Shown here: piece after piece, positions 23,689 to 32,588 of the stretch
Position numbering within the stretch: the first letter of the stretch is position 1
How the letters are laid out: each line of letters starts with the position of its first letter
NCBI RefSeq assembly: GCF_015291625.1
Contig: NZ_CP030047.1
Coordinates: 2,480,001 to 2,544,000 of the forward strand
Source of the DNA: Bradyrhizobium sp. CCBAU 53421
GTDB taxonomy: Bacteria > Pseudomonadota > Alphaproteobacteria > Rhizobiales > Xanthobacteraceae
Direction of reading: 5' to 3'
DNA: 64,000 bases
The notes under the pieces: model-generated
Databases searched by the model: none
The model's input: the letters and a program-made list of their open reading frames with translations, nothing else
Told to the model about the DNA's origin: nothing
Program-made: the position numbers and the translations under genes

Positions 23689-24462
23689 ATGAGCAGTGTG
23701 AAGCGCGAACGGGACGGCAAGATCGGCATTCTGACGCTGAACGATCCCGCCAGCCTGAACGCCATGACGCCGGAACTGCTCGGCGATCTCGCACGCGCCA
23801 TCGGCGAGATGGGCATCGAACCCGGCATCCGCGCGCTGATCCTGACCGGGGAGGGGCGCGGCTTCTGCTCCGGGCAGAATCTCAAGGCGTTCAACTCGCT
23901 CGGCGACAATATCTACACCGGCGTGATGAAGCATTACTGGCCGGCGATGCAGGCCTTGCGCGAATGCCGGATGCCGGTGGTGGTCGCGGTCAACGGCGTC
24001 GCGGCCGGCGGCGGCTTCAGCCTTGCGATGTCCGGCGACATCATCCTGGCCGCGCGCTCGGCGAGCTTCATCCAGGTGTTCAGCCGGATCGGCCTTGTGC
24101 CCGACCTCGGCTCGACCTGGCTCTTGCCGCGCCTGGTCGGCCGCCAGCGCGCGCTCGAGCTGATGCTGCTGAACGAGCCGCTGTCGGCCGAGCGGGCCAA
24201 GGAGTGGGGATTGGTGCGCGACGTGGTCGACGACGCCGAGCTGCTCGACGAGGCGAAAGTGCTCGCCGGCCGCCTCGCCGATGGCCCGACGCGCGCGCTG
24301 GTCGCGACACGGCAGCTGCTCGAGGAGAGCGAGCACGCCAGCTACGCCGATCAGTTCCGCCGCGAGATCGAACTGCAGCAGGTGATCCGCGAAAGCGCCG
24401 ACGCGAAGGAAGGCCGCCAGGCCTTCGTCGAGAAGCGCAAGGCGCAGTTCACGGGGCGCTAG
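23689..24462 (+). CDS. Enoyl-CoA hydratase/isomerase (crotonase), PaaG-like
   Basis: A 257-residue crotonase. Oxyanion-hole segments are GFCSGQNLKAF and VNGVAAGGGFSLAM, and the active-site segment IGLVPDLGSTWLLPRLVG, with Asp where hydratases have Glu, resembles PaaG (ring-epoxide phenylacetyl-CoA isomerase). That suggests isomerase or ring-opening chemistry on an aryl- or cyclic acyl-CoA rather than simple fatty-acid hydration. No paa genes adjoin. GGGAGCGG lies 5-12 nt before the ATG. It converges with the quinone oxidoreductase 18 bp away. Confidence 0.88.
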   Translation: MSSVKRERDGKIGILTLNDPASLNAMTPELLGDLARAIGEMGIEPGIRALILTGEGRGFCSGQNLKAFNSLGDNIYTGVMKHYWPAMQALRECRMPVVVAVNGVAAGGGFSLAMSGDIILAARSASFIQVFSRIGLVPDLGSTWLLPRLVGRQRALELMLLNEPLSAERAKEWGLVRDVVDDAELLDEAKVLAGRLADGPTRALVATRQLLEESEHASYADQFRREIELQQVIRESADAKEGRQAFVEKRKAQFTGR

Positions 24463-24480
24463 GCCTTGATGCTGTGCAAG

Positions 24481-25494
24481 TCAGCCGATCGAGATGGCGA
24501 TCTTGCCGAAATGCGCGCCGCTCGCCATGTGGGCGAATGCGTCCTTGGCCTGGTCGAACGCGAACACCTTGTCGATCACGGGCTTGACGCCGTGCATGCT
24601 GATGCCGTCGCACAGCGCCTGCAGGTCCTCGATCGAGCCGACGGTGACGCCCTGCAGCCGCTGCTGCTGCATCACCATCAGCGGCAGCCTGCTGTCGGAC
24701 GAGGCGGGACCGGCGAGCACGCCGATGAAGGCGATGGTGCCGCCGATCTTCGTCGCGCGGATCGACTCGTTCAGCGTGCCGACGCCGCCGACCTCGACGA
24801 CGAGATCGACGCCGCGCCCGGTCAGCTCGCGCGCCTTCTTGCCCCAGTCGGGCGTGGTCTTGTAGTTCAGCGTCATATCGGCGCCGAGCTCTTTCAGCCG
24901 CGCGATCTTGGCGTCGCTGGAGGAGGTCGCGATGACGCGGGCGCCGCACATCTTGGCGAATTGCAGCGCGAACAGCGAGACGCCGCCGGTGCCCTGGGTC
25001 AGCACGGTCTGTCCCGGCTTGATGTCGCCGAGCTTGACCACCGCGCTCCATGCCGTCAGCCCCGCGCATGGCAGCGCCGCGGCCTCGACGTCGCTGAGAT
25101 GGTCCGGCGTGTGCACCAGCGCGTGCGCCGGGAATACGCGGTACTCGGTCAGCACGCCGTCGACGCTGCCGCCGAGTGCTGCGCGCATCCGCGCCTCGCT
25201 CGGCTCGCCGCCGAGCCAGCTTTCGAAGAAGCTGCCGATCACGCGATCGCCGGGTGCGAAACTCCTGACCCCGGCGCCGACCGCCTCGACCACACCGGCG
25301 CCGTCGGAGACCGGCACCAGCGGAAATTTCTGGCGCGAGCCGTAACCGCCCTTGACCGTCAGCAGGTCGCGATAGTTCAGCGTCGCCGCCTTCAGCCGCA
25401 CCAGGACTTCGCCGGGGCCGGCCTGCGGAACCGGCTTGTCGACCAGCGCAAGCGCGTCGACGCCGCCGGGGCCTTGCAACTCATAGCATTTCAC
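24481..25494 (-). CDS. NADPH:quinone oxidoreductase-like MDR protein
   Basis: A 337-residue zinc-free medium-chain dehydrogenase/reductase. The N-terminal GroES-like fold has NYRDLLTVKGGYG and VPVSDGAGVVEAVG; the Rossmann part has TQGTGGVSLFALQFAKMCGA. Catalytic zinc ligands of alcohol dehydrogenases are absent. The start is GTG at 25494 (MKCYELQGPGG) with AGGAGA about 7 nt upstream; longer in-frame starts add Arg-rich sequence with no family match. The substrate is unknown; quinones or enones are usual for the family. Confidence 0.88.
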   Translation of the reverse strand: MKCYELQGPGGVDALALVDKPVPQAGPGEVLVRLKAATLNYRDLLTVKGGYGSRQKFPLVPVSDGAGVVEAVGAGVRSFAPGDRVIGSFFESWLGGEPSEARMRAALGGSVDGVLTEYRVFPAHALVHTPDHLSDVEAAALPCAGLTAWSAVVKLGDIKPGQTVLTQGTGGVSLFALQFAKMCGARVIATSSSDAKIARLKELGADMTLNYKTTPDWGKKARELTGRGVDLVVEVGGVGTLNESIRATKIGGTIAFIGVLAGPASSDSRLPLMVMQQQRLQGVTVGSIEDLQALCDGISMHGVKPVIDKVFAFDQAKDAFAHMASGAHFGKIAISIG

Positions 25495-25691
25495 GGGACG
25501 TCTCCTGCTGGCTGTTCTCGTCTTGCGGCGCACCCGGCGCCGCCGCGCATCCACCGAGCATATGTCAGGCCCGCCGCGCGTGGCCATGGCGCGCATTGCC
25601 GCCGACGGGATGGCACCCATGCCCGAACAGTTGGCGCGATCAGGAAATACCGCCAATGTGCCGTTGATGAAGTGACCGAGCGGAGGTGACG

Positions 25692-26558
25692 ATGGCTGCC
25701 TTGCTTGAGACGATGTGCAATCCGACCGCCGCGCTCGCGCGTGGTGCGGTCCGGGCGCTGCTTGCCGCCGCGTTGATCTGTTGCGGCGGCGCGATCGCGG
25801 CGGATGACGACCTCTACCGCGCGCAGACCGTCGTCACCGGCCAGGGCGAGCCGAACCGCGTGATCGGCTTCGGCGCATGTCTGGAGGACGTTCTGATCAA
25901 GCTCTCCGGCCAGCCGATGCTGGCAGGCGATCGTCGTCTCGCAGGCTACAAATCCAGGGCGACGGAGTTCGTCAGCAGTTTCGACTATCACGACCAGTAT
26001 GCCGGCAAGCCGCATCATGACGAGCAGGGCACCCGCGATCGGCCTTACGACCTGACGGTGGCTTTCGACCAGGCCAAGGTCGACGGCATTCTCGCCAGGC
26101 TCGGCCTCAGGCCGTGGCGAGCGCAGCGGCCGACGATCGGCGTCTTCGTCGAGATGCTGCACGGCCCGAAGGATTATATCGTCACCTCGGACGGGACGCA
26201 GTCCGATCTGCAGCGCGATGCCCTCGCGGCTGCGGCCGGCAAGCGCGGCATGCGCTATGTGCTGCCCGATACGGCCGCGCTGGCGCGTGCCGGCGTCACG
26301 GCCGCCGGGCTACTGAAGATGACGCCCGCGCAGCTGGGTCCGATCGTGGCGCCGCAGGGTGACGCGGCCACCCTCGTCGGACAGCTGGTCTGGGATGACA
26401 ACGATCTCGGCTGGGCCACGCAATGGCGGATGGCGTGGCGCGGCAAGGACTACAAATGGCAATTCCGCGGCGTCACCTTCGATGAGGCCTTCCGGCGCGG
26501 CATCGGCGGCGCCGCGCAGGTGCTGTCCGGCAATGGCGATCCGGGACGATCGAAATGA
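25692..26558 (+). CDS. DUF2066 domain protein, probably exported
   Basis: A 288-residue protein. The N-terminal hydrophobic segment after a charged leader (ARGAVRALLAAALICCGGAI) looks like a signal sequence. The mature part begins DDLYRAQTVVTGQGEPNRVI, with FGACLEDVLIKLSGQPMLAG, typical of DUF2066. ATG at 25692 has GGAGG (25682-25686) at 5 nt; a GTG at 25686 is within that ribosome site. The role of the family is unknown. It converges with the AraC-type gene. Confidence 0.82.
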   Translation: MAALLETMCNPTAALARGAVRALLAAALICCGGAIAADDDLYRAQTVVTGQGEPNRVIGFGACLEDVLIKLSGQPMLAGDRRLAGYKSRATEFVSSFDYHDQYAGKPHHDEQGTRDRPYDLTVAFDQAKVDGILARLGLRPWRAQRPTIGVFVEMLHGPKDYIVTSDGTQSDLQRDALAAAAGKRGMRYVLPDTAALARAGVTAAGLLKMTPAQLGPIVAPQGDAATLVGQLVWDDNDLGWATQWRMAWRGKDYKWQFRGVTFDEAFRRGIGGAAQVLSGNGDPGRSK

Positions 26559-26569
26559 GGTCGCGCGCG

Positions 26570-27523
26570 CTATCCGGCGTAGCCGAGCGTCTGCGATGGG
26601 TACTCCCCGAACATCGCGCGATAATATTGCGAGAAGCGCCCGAGCTCGATGAAGCCCTGTTCGATCGCGACCCTGGAGACGGTGGTCTGCTCCGGCGTGC
26701 TTTCGCGCAGGATCTCGCGGACCGTGCAGAGCCGCTTGTAGCGCAGGAACGTCACCGGGCCGACGCCGAACACCTCGTGGAAGGCGCGGTGCAGGCTGCG
26801 CCGCGATAGCCGAAGCTCGGTGCAGATTTCCGAGACATGGACCGGGCGCGCGCCCGCTGCGTGCAGATAGTCCTCGACGTGGCGCACCAGCTTCATGGCC
26901 GACGGCAGATAGCTGGTTCCGTCTGACGGCAGCGACGTGACGACCGTCGCCGTCACGCAGTCGATGATCGCGCGCTTCCAGAATTCGGCCGACGCGTCCG
27001 ACAAGGCGTCCGGATGCTGCGCGAGATGCGAGATGATTTGCGGCAGCCGGTCCGCGGCATTCATGCCGATCGCGCGGTCGGCGCGAAAGTGGTTCTTGAC
27101 GCTCCATGTCTCGGCGTCGGCGAGCCGCGGCTCGCCGCCGAATATGTCGGGCAAATCGGCCATGTCGAAGCGGATTGCGGCATAGGACGAGGCCTTGTGG
27201 AAGACGCCGTCATGCTCGACCGAGGGAGGAATCACCAGCACGTCGGCCGGCTGCATGTCGAATGCCCAATGCGTGACGCGATCGGTGGCATTCAGCAGCA
27301 TGCCGATGATCAGCTTGTCATCGGCCGAGGTCCGCTGGGTGCGGACCCCGACATTGAATGCGCCGATGCTGAGCGAGAAATCGCCGATCCCGACATGGGA
27401 CAACGTCCCGCGCAGCTTGCCGCGCTCGAGCTGCATGACCTCGACATGCGAGCCTTTGACGGCGTCGTGAAGTCCCTCGAAGCCGTCAAGCTCACCGGTG
27501 TGAACCGTCAGATGCTGGCCCAT
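26570..27523 (-). CDS. AraC-family transcriptional regulator
   Basis: A 317-residue regulator starting MGQHLTVHTGELDGFEGLHD. The N-terminal part, about 200 residues, is a sensor domain resembling AraC-binding-domain 2 proteins (NVGVRTQRTSADDKLIIGML). The C-terminal two helix-turn-helix motifs include LRLSRRSLHRAFHEVFGVGP and RVAIEQGFIELGRFSQYYRA. An upstream in-frame ATG at 27697 would add 58 Arg-rich residues without structure, so 27523 is preferred. No obvious target operon is divergent; it lies between a DUF2066 gene and a small unknown gene. Confidence 0.88.
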   Translation of the reverse strand: MGQHLTVHTGELDGFEGLHDAVKGSHVEVMQLERGKLRGTLSHVGIGDFSLSIGAFNVGVRTQRTSADDKLIIGMLLNATDRVTHWAFDMQPADVLVIPPSVEHDGVFHKASSYAAIRFDMADLPDIFGGEPRLADAETWSVKNHFRADRAIGMNAADRLPQIISHLAQHPDALSDASAEFWKRAIIDCVTATVVTSLPSDGTSYLPSAMKLVRHVEDYLHAAGARPVHVSEICTELRLSRRSLHRAFHEVFGVGPVTFLRYKRLCTVREILRESTPEQTTVSRVAIEQGFIELGRFSQYYRAMFGEYPSQTLGYAG

Positions 27524-27750
27524 ATCCACGCTACCCACGGCAGAATCGTGGATGGGATTTTTGCCGGTTTTGCTCGGGAAGGCAACGCGGACGAAGCCGC
27601 GGGATCGGCGGGATCGGGACGTCGTTTTTGCCGGATCGCGCACCCTTGGGGCGAGACTGGCACAAATTGCATATCGCGCCCGCCGCATGGCGGGCAATCG
27701 CTTGATCCCAAAGCGAAATGCGCAGCTTTTGGCGGCGCCGCGCCGGGCGG

Positions 27751-28032
27751 TCAGGCCGCCATCAAATGCTCGAGCGCAACCGCCTGTTCGCGGGTCTGGA
27801 AGGCGATCGCGGTGTGGGTGAAGCCCGACGAGGCCTGGGTCTGCGCGATGTGATTAAGGACTTCGCTGCCCTTGACCACGTGGAGGTCCATTCCGGGGCC
27901 GGCCGGGAAGATGCCGAGCACGACGTCGTAGGCGTCGACGATGGCCTTCAGGGCGCCGCCCTTGTCTTCCGACGCGTCGATAAAGATACGAACATCCGCG
28001 GCGATACTACGAAGTTCGTCAAAGTCGATCAC
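27751..28032 (-). CDS. Small hypothetical protein (93 aa)
   Basis: A 93-residue soluble protein starting MIDFDELRSIAADVRIFIDA, with GIFPAGPGMDLHVVKGSEVL and ending LEHLMAA. It has no cysteines, signal or membrane segment. Codon use matches neighbours and the upstream gap of about 150 bp leaves room for a promoter. I do not recognise the family. A perfect 7-bp GC hairpin (27678-27695, GCCCGCC/GGCGGGC) downstream could end its transcript, but lacks a U-tract. Confidence 0.6.
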   Translation of the reverse strand: MIDFDELRSIAADVRIFIDASEDKGGALKAIVDAYDVVLGIFPAGPGMDLHVVKGSEVLNHIAQTQASSGFTHTAIAFQTREQAVALEHLMAA

Positions 28033-28181
28033 TGGAAGTCTCCCATACGCAACTCACTGATCAATCCTTGCTACAACTTGCTTACTGAAACATAAATTAC
28101 GACCGGTTCCCTCGCGCACTCACCGCCACGTGACTCGTATTTCGATCTGCGCGCGATCGCCACCGTCCCGGCCAGCCGCTG

Positions 28182-28775
28182 TTAGCCGCCGCTCGGCGGT
28201 CTCCGCTTCGCGATGCGCTTGACCGGTGCGTGCGCCGGCACGGCATCTCCGGACCGGTCGGCCATGTGCGGAATGCGCTGCTCGATGTGATCGACGACAC
28301 GGAAGAAGGCGTCCAGCGCCTTGGCGTCGAGGCCGGCCGTGAGGTTGCTGTGCCGGCGCAGGATTTCGTCGAGGCTACGATCGAGCAGCGCCACGCCCTG
28401 GGCGGTCAGTCGGATCTCGGTCCGGTTCCGGGCGCTGCCTCTGACCGGGGTCAGCTCGATCAGCCCTTTCTTCTTCAGCGACGTCGTCTCGCGGCTGACC
28501 ACGGCCTTGTCCAGCTGCGCGTTGGTCCAGATGTCGTAGGCGCTGGCGGGCTCGTGCTCCCTGAGAAACGACAGCACCCGCCATTCCGCGAGCGATACGC
28601 CGTAGGCCTGCGGGAAGAACGCGTTGGCGTTGGCGCGCAACTTCGCGACTAGGCTCGACAGCACGGTCGGCACGTAACGTTCGAAGTCGATCACCAGTTC
28701 GGAGCGCGCGTCCCCTTGCGGGGCGCGGCGCGGGGCAGGGGCCTTGGTGCGGCTAACGGCAGTCCGGTTTTTCAT
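28182..28775 (-). CDS. MarR-family regulator, last gene of the dioxygenase operon
   Basis: A 197-residue MarR protein. A basic leader (MKNRTAVSRTKAPAPRRAPQ) precedes the winged helix: VSLAEWRVLSFLREHEPASA, DKAVVSRETTSLKKKGLIEL and the wing around RNRTEIRLTAQG. Its ATG overlaps the TGA of the MFS gene by 4 nt, so it is translated with the operon. The operon promoter carries a perfect palindrome of MarR type, which makes autorepression the simplest model. The ligand would be the aromatic substrate or an intermediate. Confidence 0.9.
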   Translation of the reverse strand: MKNRTAVSRTKAPAPRRAPQGDARSELVIDFERYVPTVLSSLVAKLRANANAFFPQAYGVSLAEWRVLSFLREHEPASAYDIWTNAQLDKAVVSRETTSLKKKGLIELTPVRGSARNRTEIRLTAQGVALLDRSLDEILRRHSNLTAGLDAKALDAFFRVVDHIEQRIPHMADRSGDAVPAHAPVKRIAKRRPPSGG

Positions 28776-30085
28776 TCTTTCACGAGTTGAGTGCGCGCGA
28801 TCAAAACCAGGATCGCCGCGACGAGAAGAACGCCTGTTACCACGAGGAACCCGGTGGTGAAGCTGCCCGAAGCATCCTTGGCGCGTCCGATCACGATCGG
28901 GATCGTCGCGCCTCCGATGCTGCCGATCATGCCGACCAGGCCGATCGCTCCCGGCGCGCTCTGCCGCGACATGTAGGATTGCGGAATGGTCCAGAACACG
29001 GCCTGCGTACCATAGACGCCGACATTGGCAACCATGAATCCGATGATGATCCAGAGCGGCGATGTGGAAAAGGCCGCGATCGCAAAGCCCGCCGCCGCGA
29101 TCACGAAGGTCGTTGCGGCATAGTAGAACCGTTCGCCGACATGGTCGGAGTGCCGCGACAATGCGATCATGCCGATCAGTCCGGCGATCGGCGGGATCGC
29201 GGTCACGAAGCCGACCTGCGAATTCGGCAGGCCGAACGACTTGATGATCTGCGGCAACCAGGGGAACAGCGATGCCAGCCCGCAGAACAGGCCGAAATTG
29301 CAGAAGCCGAACAGCAGCACCATCGGCTTGGTGATGGTTCTGAGCACGCCCTCGGCATGCACCACGCCGGTTGCCCTGGCATCGCGCTCAAGCGCGCCGG
29401 TCAGCCAGTTGCGCTGCGCCGCCGACAGCCAATTTGCCTGCTGCGGGCGATCGGTCAGGTAGAAGATGCCGACGATCCCCAGGATGATCGGCGGCACGCC
29501 CTCGAGGATGAACAGCCATTTCCATCCCGAGATGCCGAACGTTCCGTTGAGCTCGAGGATGGCGCCTGAAATCAGCGAGGCGAAGATGTAGGAGATCGGC
29601 ACCGCATAGTTGAACATCGCATTGTAGCGGGCGCGGTAGCTGAACGGAAACCAGAGGCTGAGCAGCAGCATGACGCCGGGAAACAGGCCGGATTCGGCAA
29701 AGCCGAGGAAGCCGCGGAATGCATAGAGGCTGAGCGGCCCCTGTGTGAAGGCCATCAGCACCGTGGCGATGCCCCACAGGATCGCGATCCGCGTCAGCGT
29801 GATCCGTGCGCCGTATTTGCTAAGGATCAGATTGCTCGGGATCTCGAAGATGGAATAGGTGAAGTACATGATGCCGACCGCGATGCCGAACATCTCGGCA
29901 TTGAGTCCGAGCTCCTTGTTCATTTGCAGCGCGGCAAAGGAGATGTTGCCGCGGTCGAGAATGGCGAGGAAGTACATCGCCATCACGAACCACATCAGGC
30001 GCAGCGCGACCTTGCGGATCGTGCTGCGTTCGATTTCCGGATCGGCGGTCGTACTCGCCGCCTTGTCCATCACGATTTCGGTCAT
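28772..30085 (-). CDS. MFS transporter, anion:cation symporter (ACS) family
   Basis: A 437-residue carrier with 12 predicted helices. MYFLAILDRGNISFAALQMN at the end of TM1 and FRGFLGFAESGLFPGVMLLL in TM4 are typical of the ACS family, which takes up organic anions such as phthalate or other aromatic acids. A GGGGGAAACAGGG stretch lies just upstream of the ATG. In the operon it follows the ferredoxin gene by 38 bp and is coupled to marR. It likely imports the aromatic acid that the dioxygenase attacks. Confidence 0.9.
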   Translation of the reverse strand: MTEIVMDKAASTTADPEIERSTIRKVALRLMWFVMAMYFLAILDRGNISFAALQMNKELGLNAEMFGIAVGIMYFTYSIFEIPSNLILSKYGARITLTRIAILWGIATVLMAFTQGPLSLYAFRGFLGFAESGLFPGVMLLLSLWFPFSYRARYNAMFNYAVPISYIFASLISGAILELNGTFGISGWKWLFILEGVPPIILGIVGIFYLTDRPQQANWLSAAQRNWLTGALERDARATGVVHAEGVLRTITKPMVLLFGFCNFGLFCGLASLFPWLPQIIKSFGLPNSQVGFVTAIPPIAGLIGMIALSRHSDHVGERFYYAATTFVIAAAGFAIAAFSTSPLWIIIGFMVANVGVYGTQAVFWTIPQSYMSRQSAPGAIGLVGMIGSIGGATIPIVIGRAKDASGSFTTGFLVVTGVLLVAAILVLIARTQLVKE

Positions 30086-30123
30086 CCCTGTTTCCCCCGA
30101 CTTTTTGATTTTTGATGGTCGAC

Positions 30124-30444
30124 TTATTCGGACACGCAGACTTCCAGCCTGTCGCCGGCCACGCGCACGGGATAGGTCCGGATGTCGATCTCCACCGGAC
30201 TGGTCAGCGCCTCACCGGTCCTGATGTCGAAGCGGCCCATATGCAGCGGGCATTCGATCTCGCAGCCGTCCAGCATGCCGTCGGACAACAGCGCCTCCGC
30301 ATGGGTGCAGATGTTGCTCGTGGCGTAATATTCATTGCCGACGCGATAGAGCGCGATGTGGTGTCTGCCGATTTCGATGCCGGTGGGCTCGCCTTCGTTC
30401 AGCGCGCCGAGTGCGGCAGCGTCGTGCCAGGTTCCTTCCGTCAT
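30124..30444 (-). CDS. Rieske [2Fe-2S] ferredoxin component
   Basis: A 106-residue soluble Rieske ferredoxin. The cluster ligands are C-x-H in CTHAEALLSDG and C-x2-H in CPLHMGRF. It would shuttle electrons from a reductase to the oxygenase alpha subunit. It lies 8 bp after the beta-subunit gene and 38 bp before the MFS gene. No ferredoxin reductase is encoded in the operon. Confidence 0.92.
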   Translation of the reverse strand: MTEGTWHDAAALGALNEGEPTGIEIGRHHIALYRVGNEYYATSNICTHAEALLSDGMLDGCEIECPLHMGRFDIRTGEALTSPVEIDIRTYPVRVAGDRLEVCVSE

Positions 30445-30452
30445 ATGCCCTC

Positions 30453-30965
30453 TCAGATGCTGTAGAAATCGAGCACGGTCGGGACCCGGTCATTGACCAG
30501 CGTGATGACCTTGCGCGCGATCTTCCAGGTGTCGCCGTCGCGCCTCAGCGTGTGTTGGTAGCGCCCGTGGCGCAGATGCTCCTTGGCGACGCGCGGGTCG
30601 TAGACGTGGACCGAGAACACCGACTGGCAGGTGATCTCGTCGGGTCCGGTTTCGGACGCTTCCAGGTTCGAGATCTGATGCACGGTGCGCGGCAACGGCA
30701 GCGCGGTGATCGACTTGCGCGACTCGATGCGCGCGATCCGCTCTTCCAGCCCGCGCCGTGCATCGTGGTAGAGCAACGAGACCTGCGTTTTCGGATCATC
30801 GGTGGTGGTGTATTCGTCGAGCCATCCCGGCACCCAGTAGACGGCATCCTCGCTGTACATCGCGACCCAATCGGTCCATTCGCCGCTGTCGAGCAGGCGG
30901 GCCTCGCGGTAGATGATCGCGGCGGCCACTGCGTGAGCATCCGTTTGCTTTGCGCTGCCAGCCAT
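30453..30965 (-). CDS. Aromatic-ring-hydroxylating dioxygenase beta (small) subunit
   Basis: A 170-residue SnoaL/NTF2-like subunit starting MAGSAKQTDAHAV, with EARLLDSGEWTDWVAMYSED and ending NDRVPTVLDFYSI, as in BenB/AntB. It has a structural role in the alpha3beta3 oxygenase. The ATG at 30965 overlaps the alpha-subunit TGA by one base (TGATG), giving coupled synthesis in equal amounts. Confidence 0.9.
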   Translation of the reverse strand: MAGSAKQTDAHAVAAAIIYREARLLDSGEWTDWVAMYSEDAVYWVPGWLDEYTTTDDPKTQVSLLYHDARRGLEERIARIESRKSITALPLPRTVHQISNLEASETGPDEITCQSVFSVHVYDPRVAKEHLRHGRYQHTLRRDGDTWKIARKVITLVNDRVPTVLDFYSI

Positions 30966-32341
30966 CACGCCGTCTCCCCCGCGGCGTGCTGCAACAGCCT
31001 GCGCCACTCGCGATAGCCGGGGTGGAAATTGGTCTCGCCGCCGAAGCTGGTGGGGCCGAACGACCATTCGGACGGGGTTACGCCGAGCTCGCGCGTGTGC
31101 GCGCTTTCGCCGTGGCCGATATCAGCTGTGCCGCGCAGGTAGCCTTGGGTGGGCGCGGCTGACGTCGCCTCATAGCCGGTCTGGCAGAATTCATACATCA
31201 CGTTGTCGTCGGAGCTTGCGAGCCCGGAGGCGTTGAAGAAGTCCTCGTAGTTGCGGATACGAAGCGTGCGCGCCGCGGCGCTTTCGCCGACCGGCGCGAG
31301 GCAATGCGACACCATCTCGGTCTTGTCCGGCGCCAGCGGCCGCCAGGTCCGCACCTGCGCCGACAGGATGTCGATGACCTGCAGGTTCGGAAAAATCGTG
31401 AGGTTGCGTTGCCGAAGCATCCACTTGGCGCGGGTGCTGCCGACGCGCTGCCGCACGGCATCGAGACGCGCCGGATCCATGCCGAGCGGCCGGCCATAGA
31501 GCTGCGTGCGCTTGATCGACCAGTTGACGGCGTGGCCATAATCGAAGCTGAAGCTGCCTTGCCCTTCCTGCTCGCCTTCCGGCTCAACAGTAAATCCAGC
31601 GTCCGCTCCCGCGCTGGCATTGCGCTTCTTCAGGATGTCGACGTAGGAGCTGTGGGTGGTCGCGAAATGATAGTAGTCGAGGCCGTTCTCGAACTGCAGC
31701 TTCCAGTTCGCATCGAACGTGTAGGTGCTGGCACCCGGCACGAACTCGACTTCGCCGCTGTCGCTCTGATCGATGATGAGGTCGAGGAAGGCGCGGGTGT
31801 CGCCGAGGAATTCTTCCAGCGGTGGAACGTCGGCCGAGAGGCTCGCGAACAGGAATCCGCGATACGAGCCGAGCCGGGCGACCGGCAGCAGGTCGTGGTT
31901 CTGGTTCGAGAAGGACGGCGGATACTGCCCGCTGGCTTCCTCGGTCACCGAGATGTTGCGGCCGCTCGAATCGTAGGCCCAGCCGTGATAGCGGCAGACA
32001 TGGAATTTCTGCCGACCCTGCTTGAACGGGCAGACGATCGTTCCGCGATGCCGGCAGGTGTTGAGGAAGGCGCCGACCTTGCCCTCGGCGCTGCGCATCA
32101 CCAGGATCGGATGCCGGCCGATATGGGTGGTGACGAAGTCGTTGGGCCGCGCGACCTGGGATTCCAGCCCGATGAAATTCCAGGTGGCCTCGAAGATATG
32201 CCTGAGCTCGGCGTCGAACACGTCCGGATCGGTGAAGATCCGGCGATCGACTTCGAAGATGCGTTCGGCAGGGCGATCATCAATGAGCCGGGAAATCTCC
32301 CGAAGCCGTGCCGCGTGGTCCTGCGAAGCAGCGTTCATCAC
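30965..32341 (-). CDS. Aromatic-ring-hydroxylating dioxygenase alpha subunit (BenA/AntA-like)
   Basis: A 458-residue catalytic subunit. The Rieske centre is CRHRGTIVCPF plus CRYHGW (residues about 95-120). The mononuclear iron ligands are the two His in NGLDYYHFATTHSSY (about 225-240), with a distal acid expected near SSDDNVMYE. The overall pattern is closest to benzoate/anthranilate dioxygenases. It adds both atoms of O2 to an aromatic acid or indolic substrate. GGGAGG is 5 nt upstream of two tandem ATGs (32341 or 32338). It is the first gene of a five-gene leftward operon. The substrate cannot be told from sequence. Confidence 0.92.
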   Translation of the reverse strand: MMNAASQDHAARLREISRLIDDRPAERIFEVDRRIFTDPDVFDAELRHIFEATWNFIGLESQVARPNDFVTTHIGRHPILVMRSAEGKVGAFLNTCRHRGTIVCPFKQGRQKFHVCRYHGWAYDSSGRNISVTEEASGQYPPSFSNQNHDLLPVARLGSYRGFLFASLSADVPPLEEFLGDTRAFLDLIIDQSDSGEVEFVPGASTYTFDANWKLQFENGLDYYHFATTHSSYVDILKKRNASAGADAGFTVEPEGEQEGQGSFSFDYGHAVNWSIKRTQLYGRPLGMDPARLDAVRQRVGSTRAKWMLRQRNLTIFPNLQVIDILSAQVRTWRPLAPDKTEMVSHCLAPVGESAAARTLRIRNYEDFFNASGLASSDDNVMYEFCQTGYEATSAAPTQGYLRGTADIGHGESAHTRELGVTPSEWSFGPTSFGGETNFHPGYREWRRLLQHAAGETA

Positions 32342-32442
32342 GTCCTCCCTTCGACTTGCCGCCGGCTGTGCCGGGCGGACCGGTTCACGGTTCGCCCGTC
32401 CACGGCGGGAACAGCCGGCTTGATCGCCAATCTTGGAATGAC

Positions 32443-32471
32443 TCTATAGTTGTCATGACAACTATGGTCAA
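32443..32471 (-). promoter_or_regulatory. Dioxygenase operon promoter with embedded MarR-type operator
   Basis: On the minus strand TTGACC (-35, plus 32466-32471) and TATAGA (-10, plus 32443-32448) are 17 bp apart. The perfect 20-bp palindrome ATAGTTGTCA/TGACAACTAT (32446-32465) fills the spacer and enters the -10. A bound repressor would exclude polymerase. The transcription start is predicted near 32436, about 95 nt before the alpha-subunit ATG. The rest of the 247-bp gap to the LysR gene shows no coding frame. Confidence 0.75.
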
Positions 32472-32588
32472 GCAGTTGGTTGAACCGGACGCGGTTGGGC
32501 AGGCCGGCTGCCTGGGGCCGACGGCGAAATGCGTTGGGTTCGCGCTAGCGCTACAGCGCGGAATGCGCGGGTCGTTTGGAGTGGCGGC

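Noticed and set aside
22122..23909. 595-codon minus-strand frame overlapping ggt in another frame
   Set aside because: The ggt frame carries the full family motif set with catalytic Thr. The alternative is Arg-rich and featureless.
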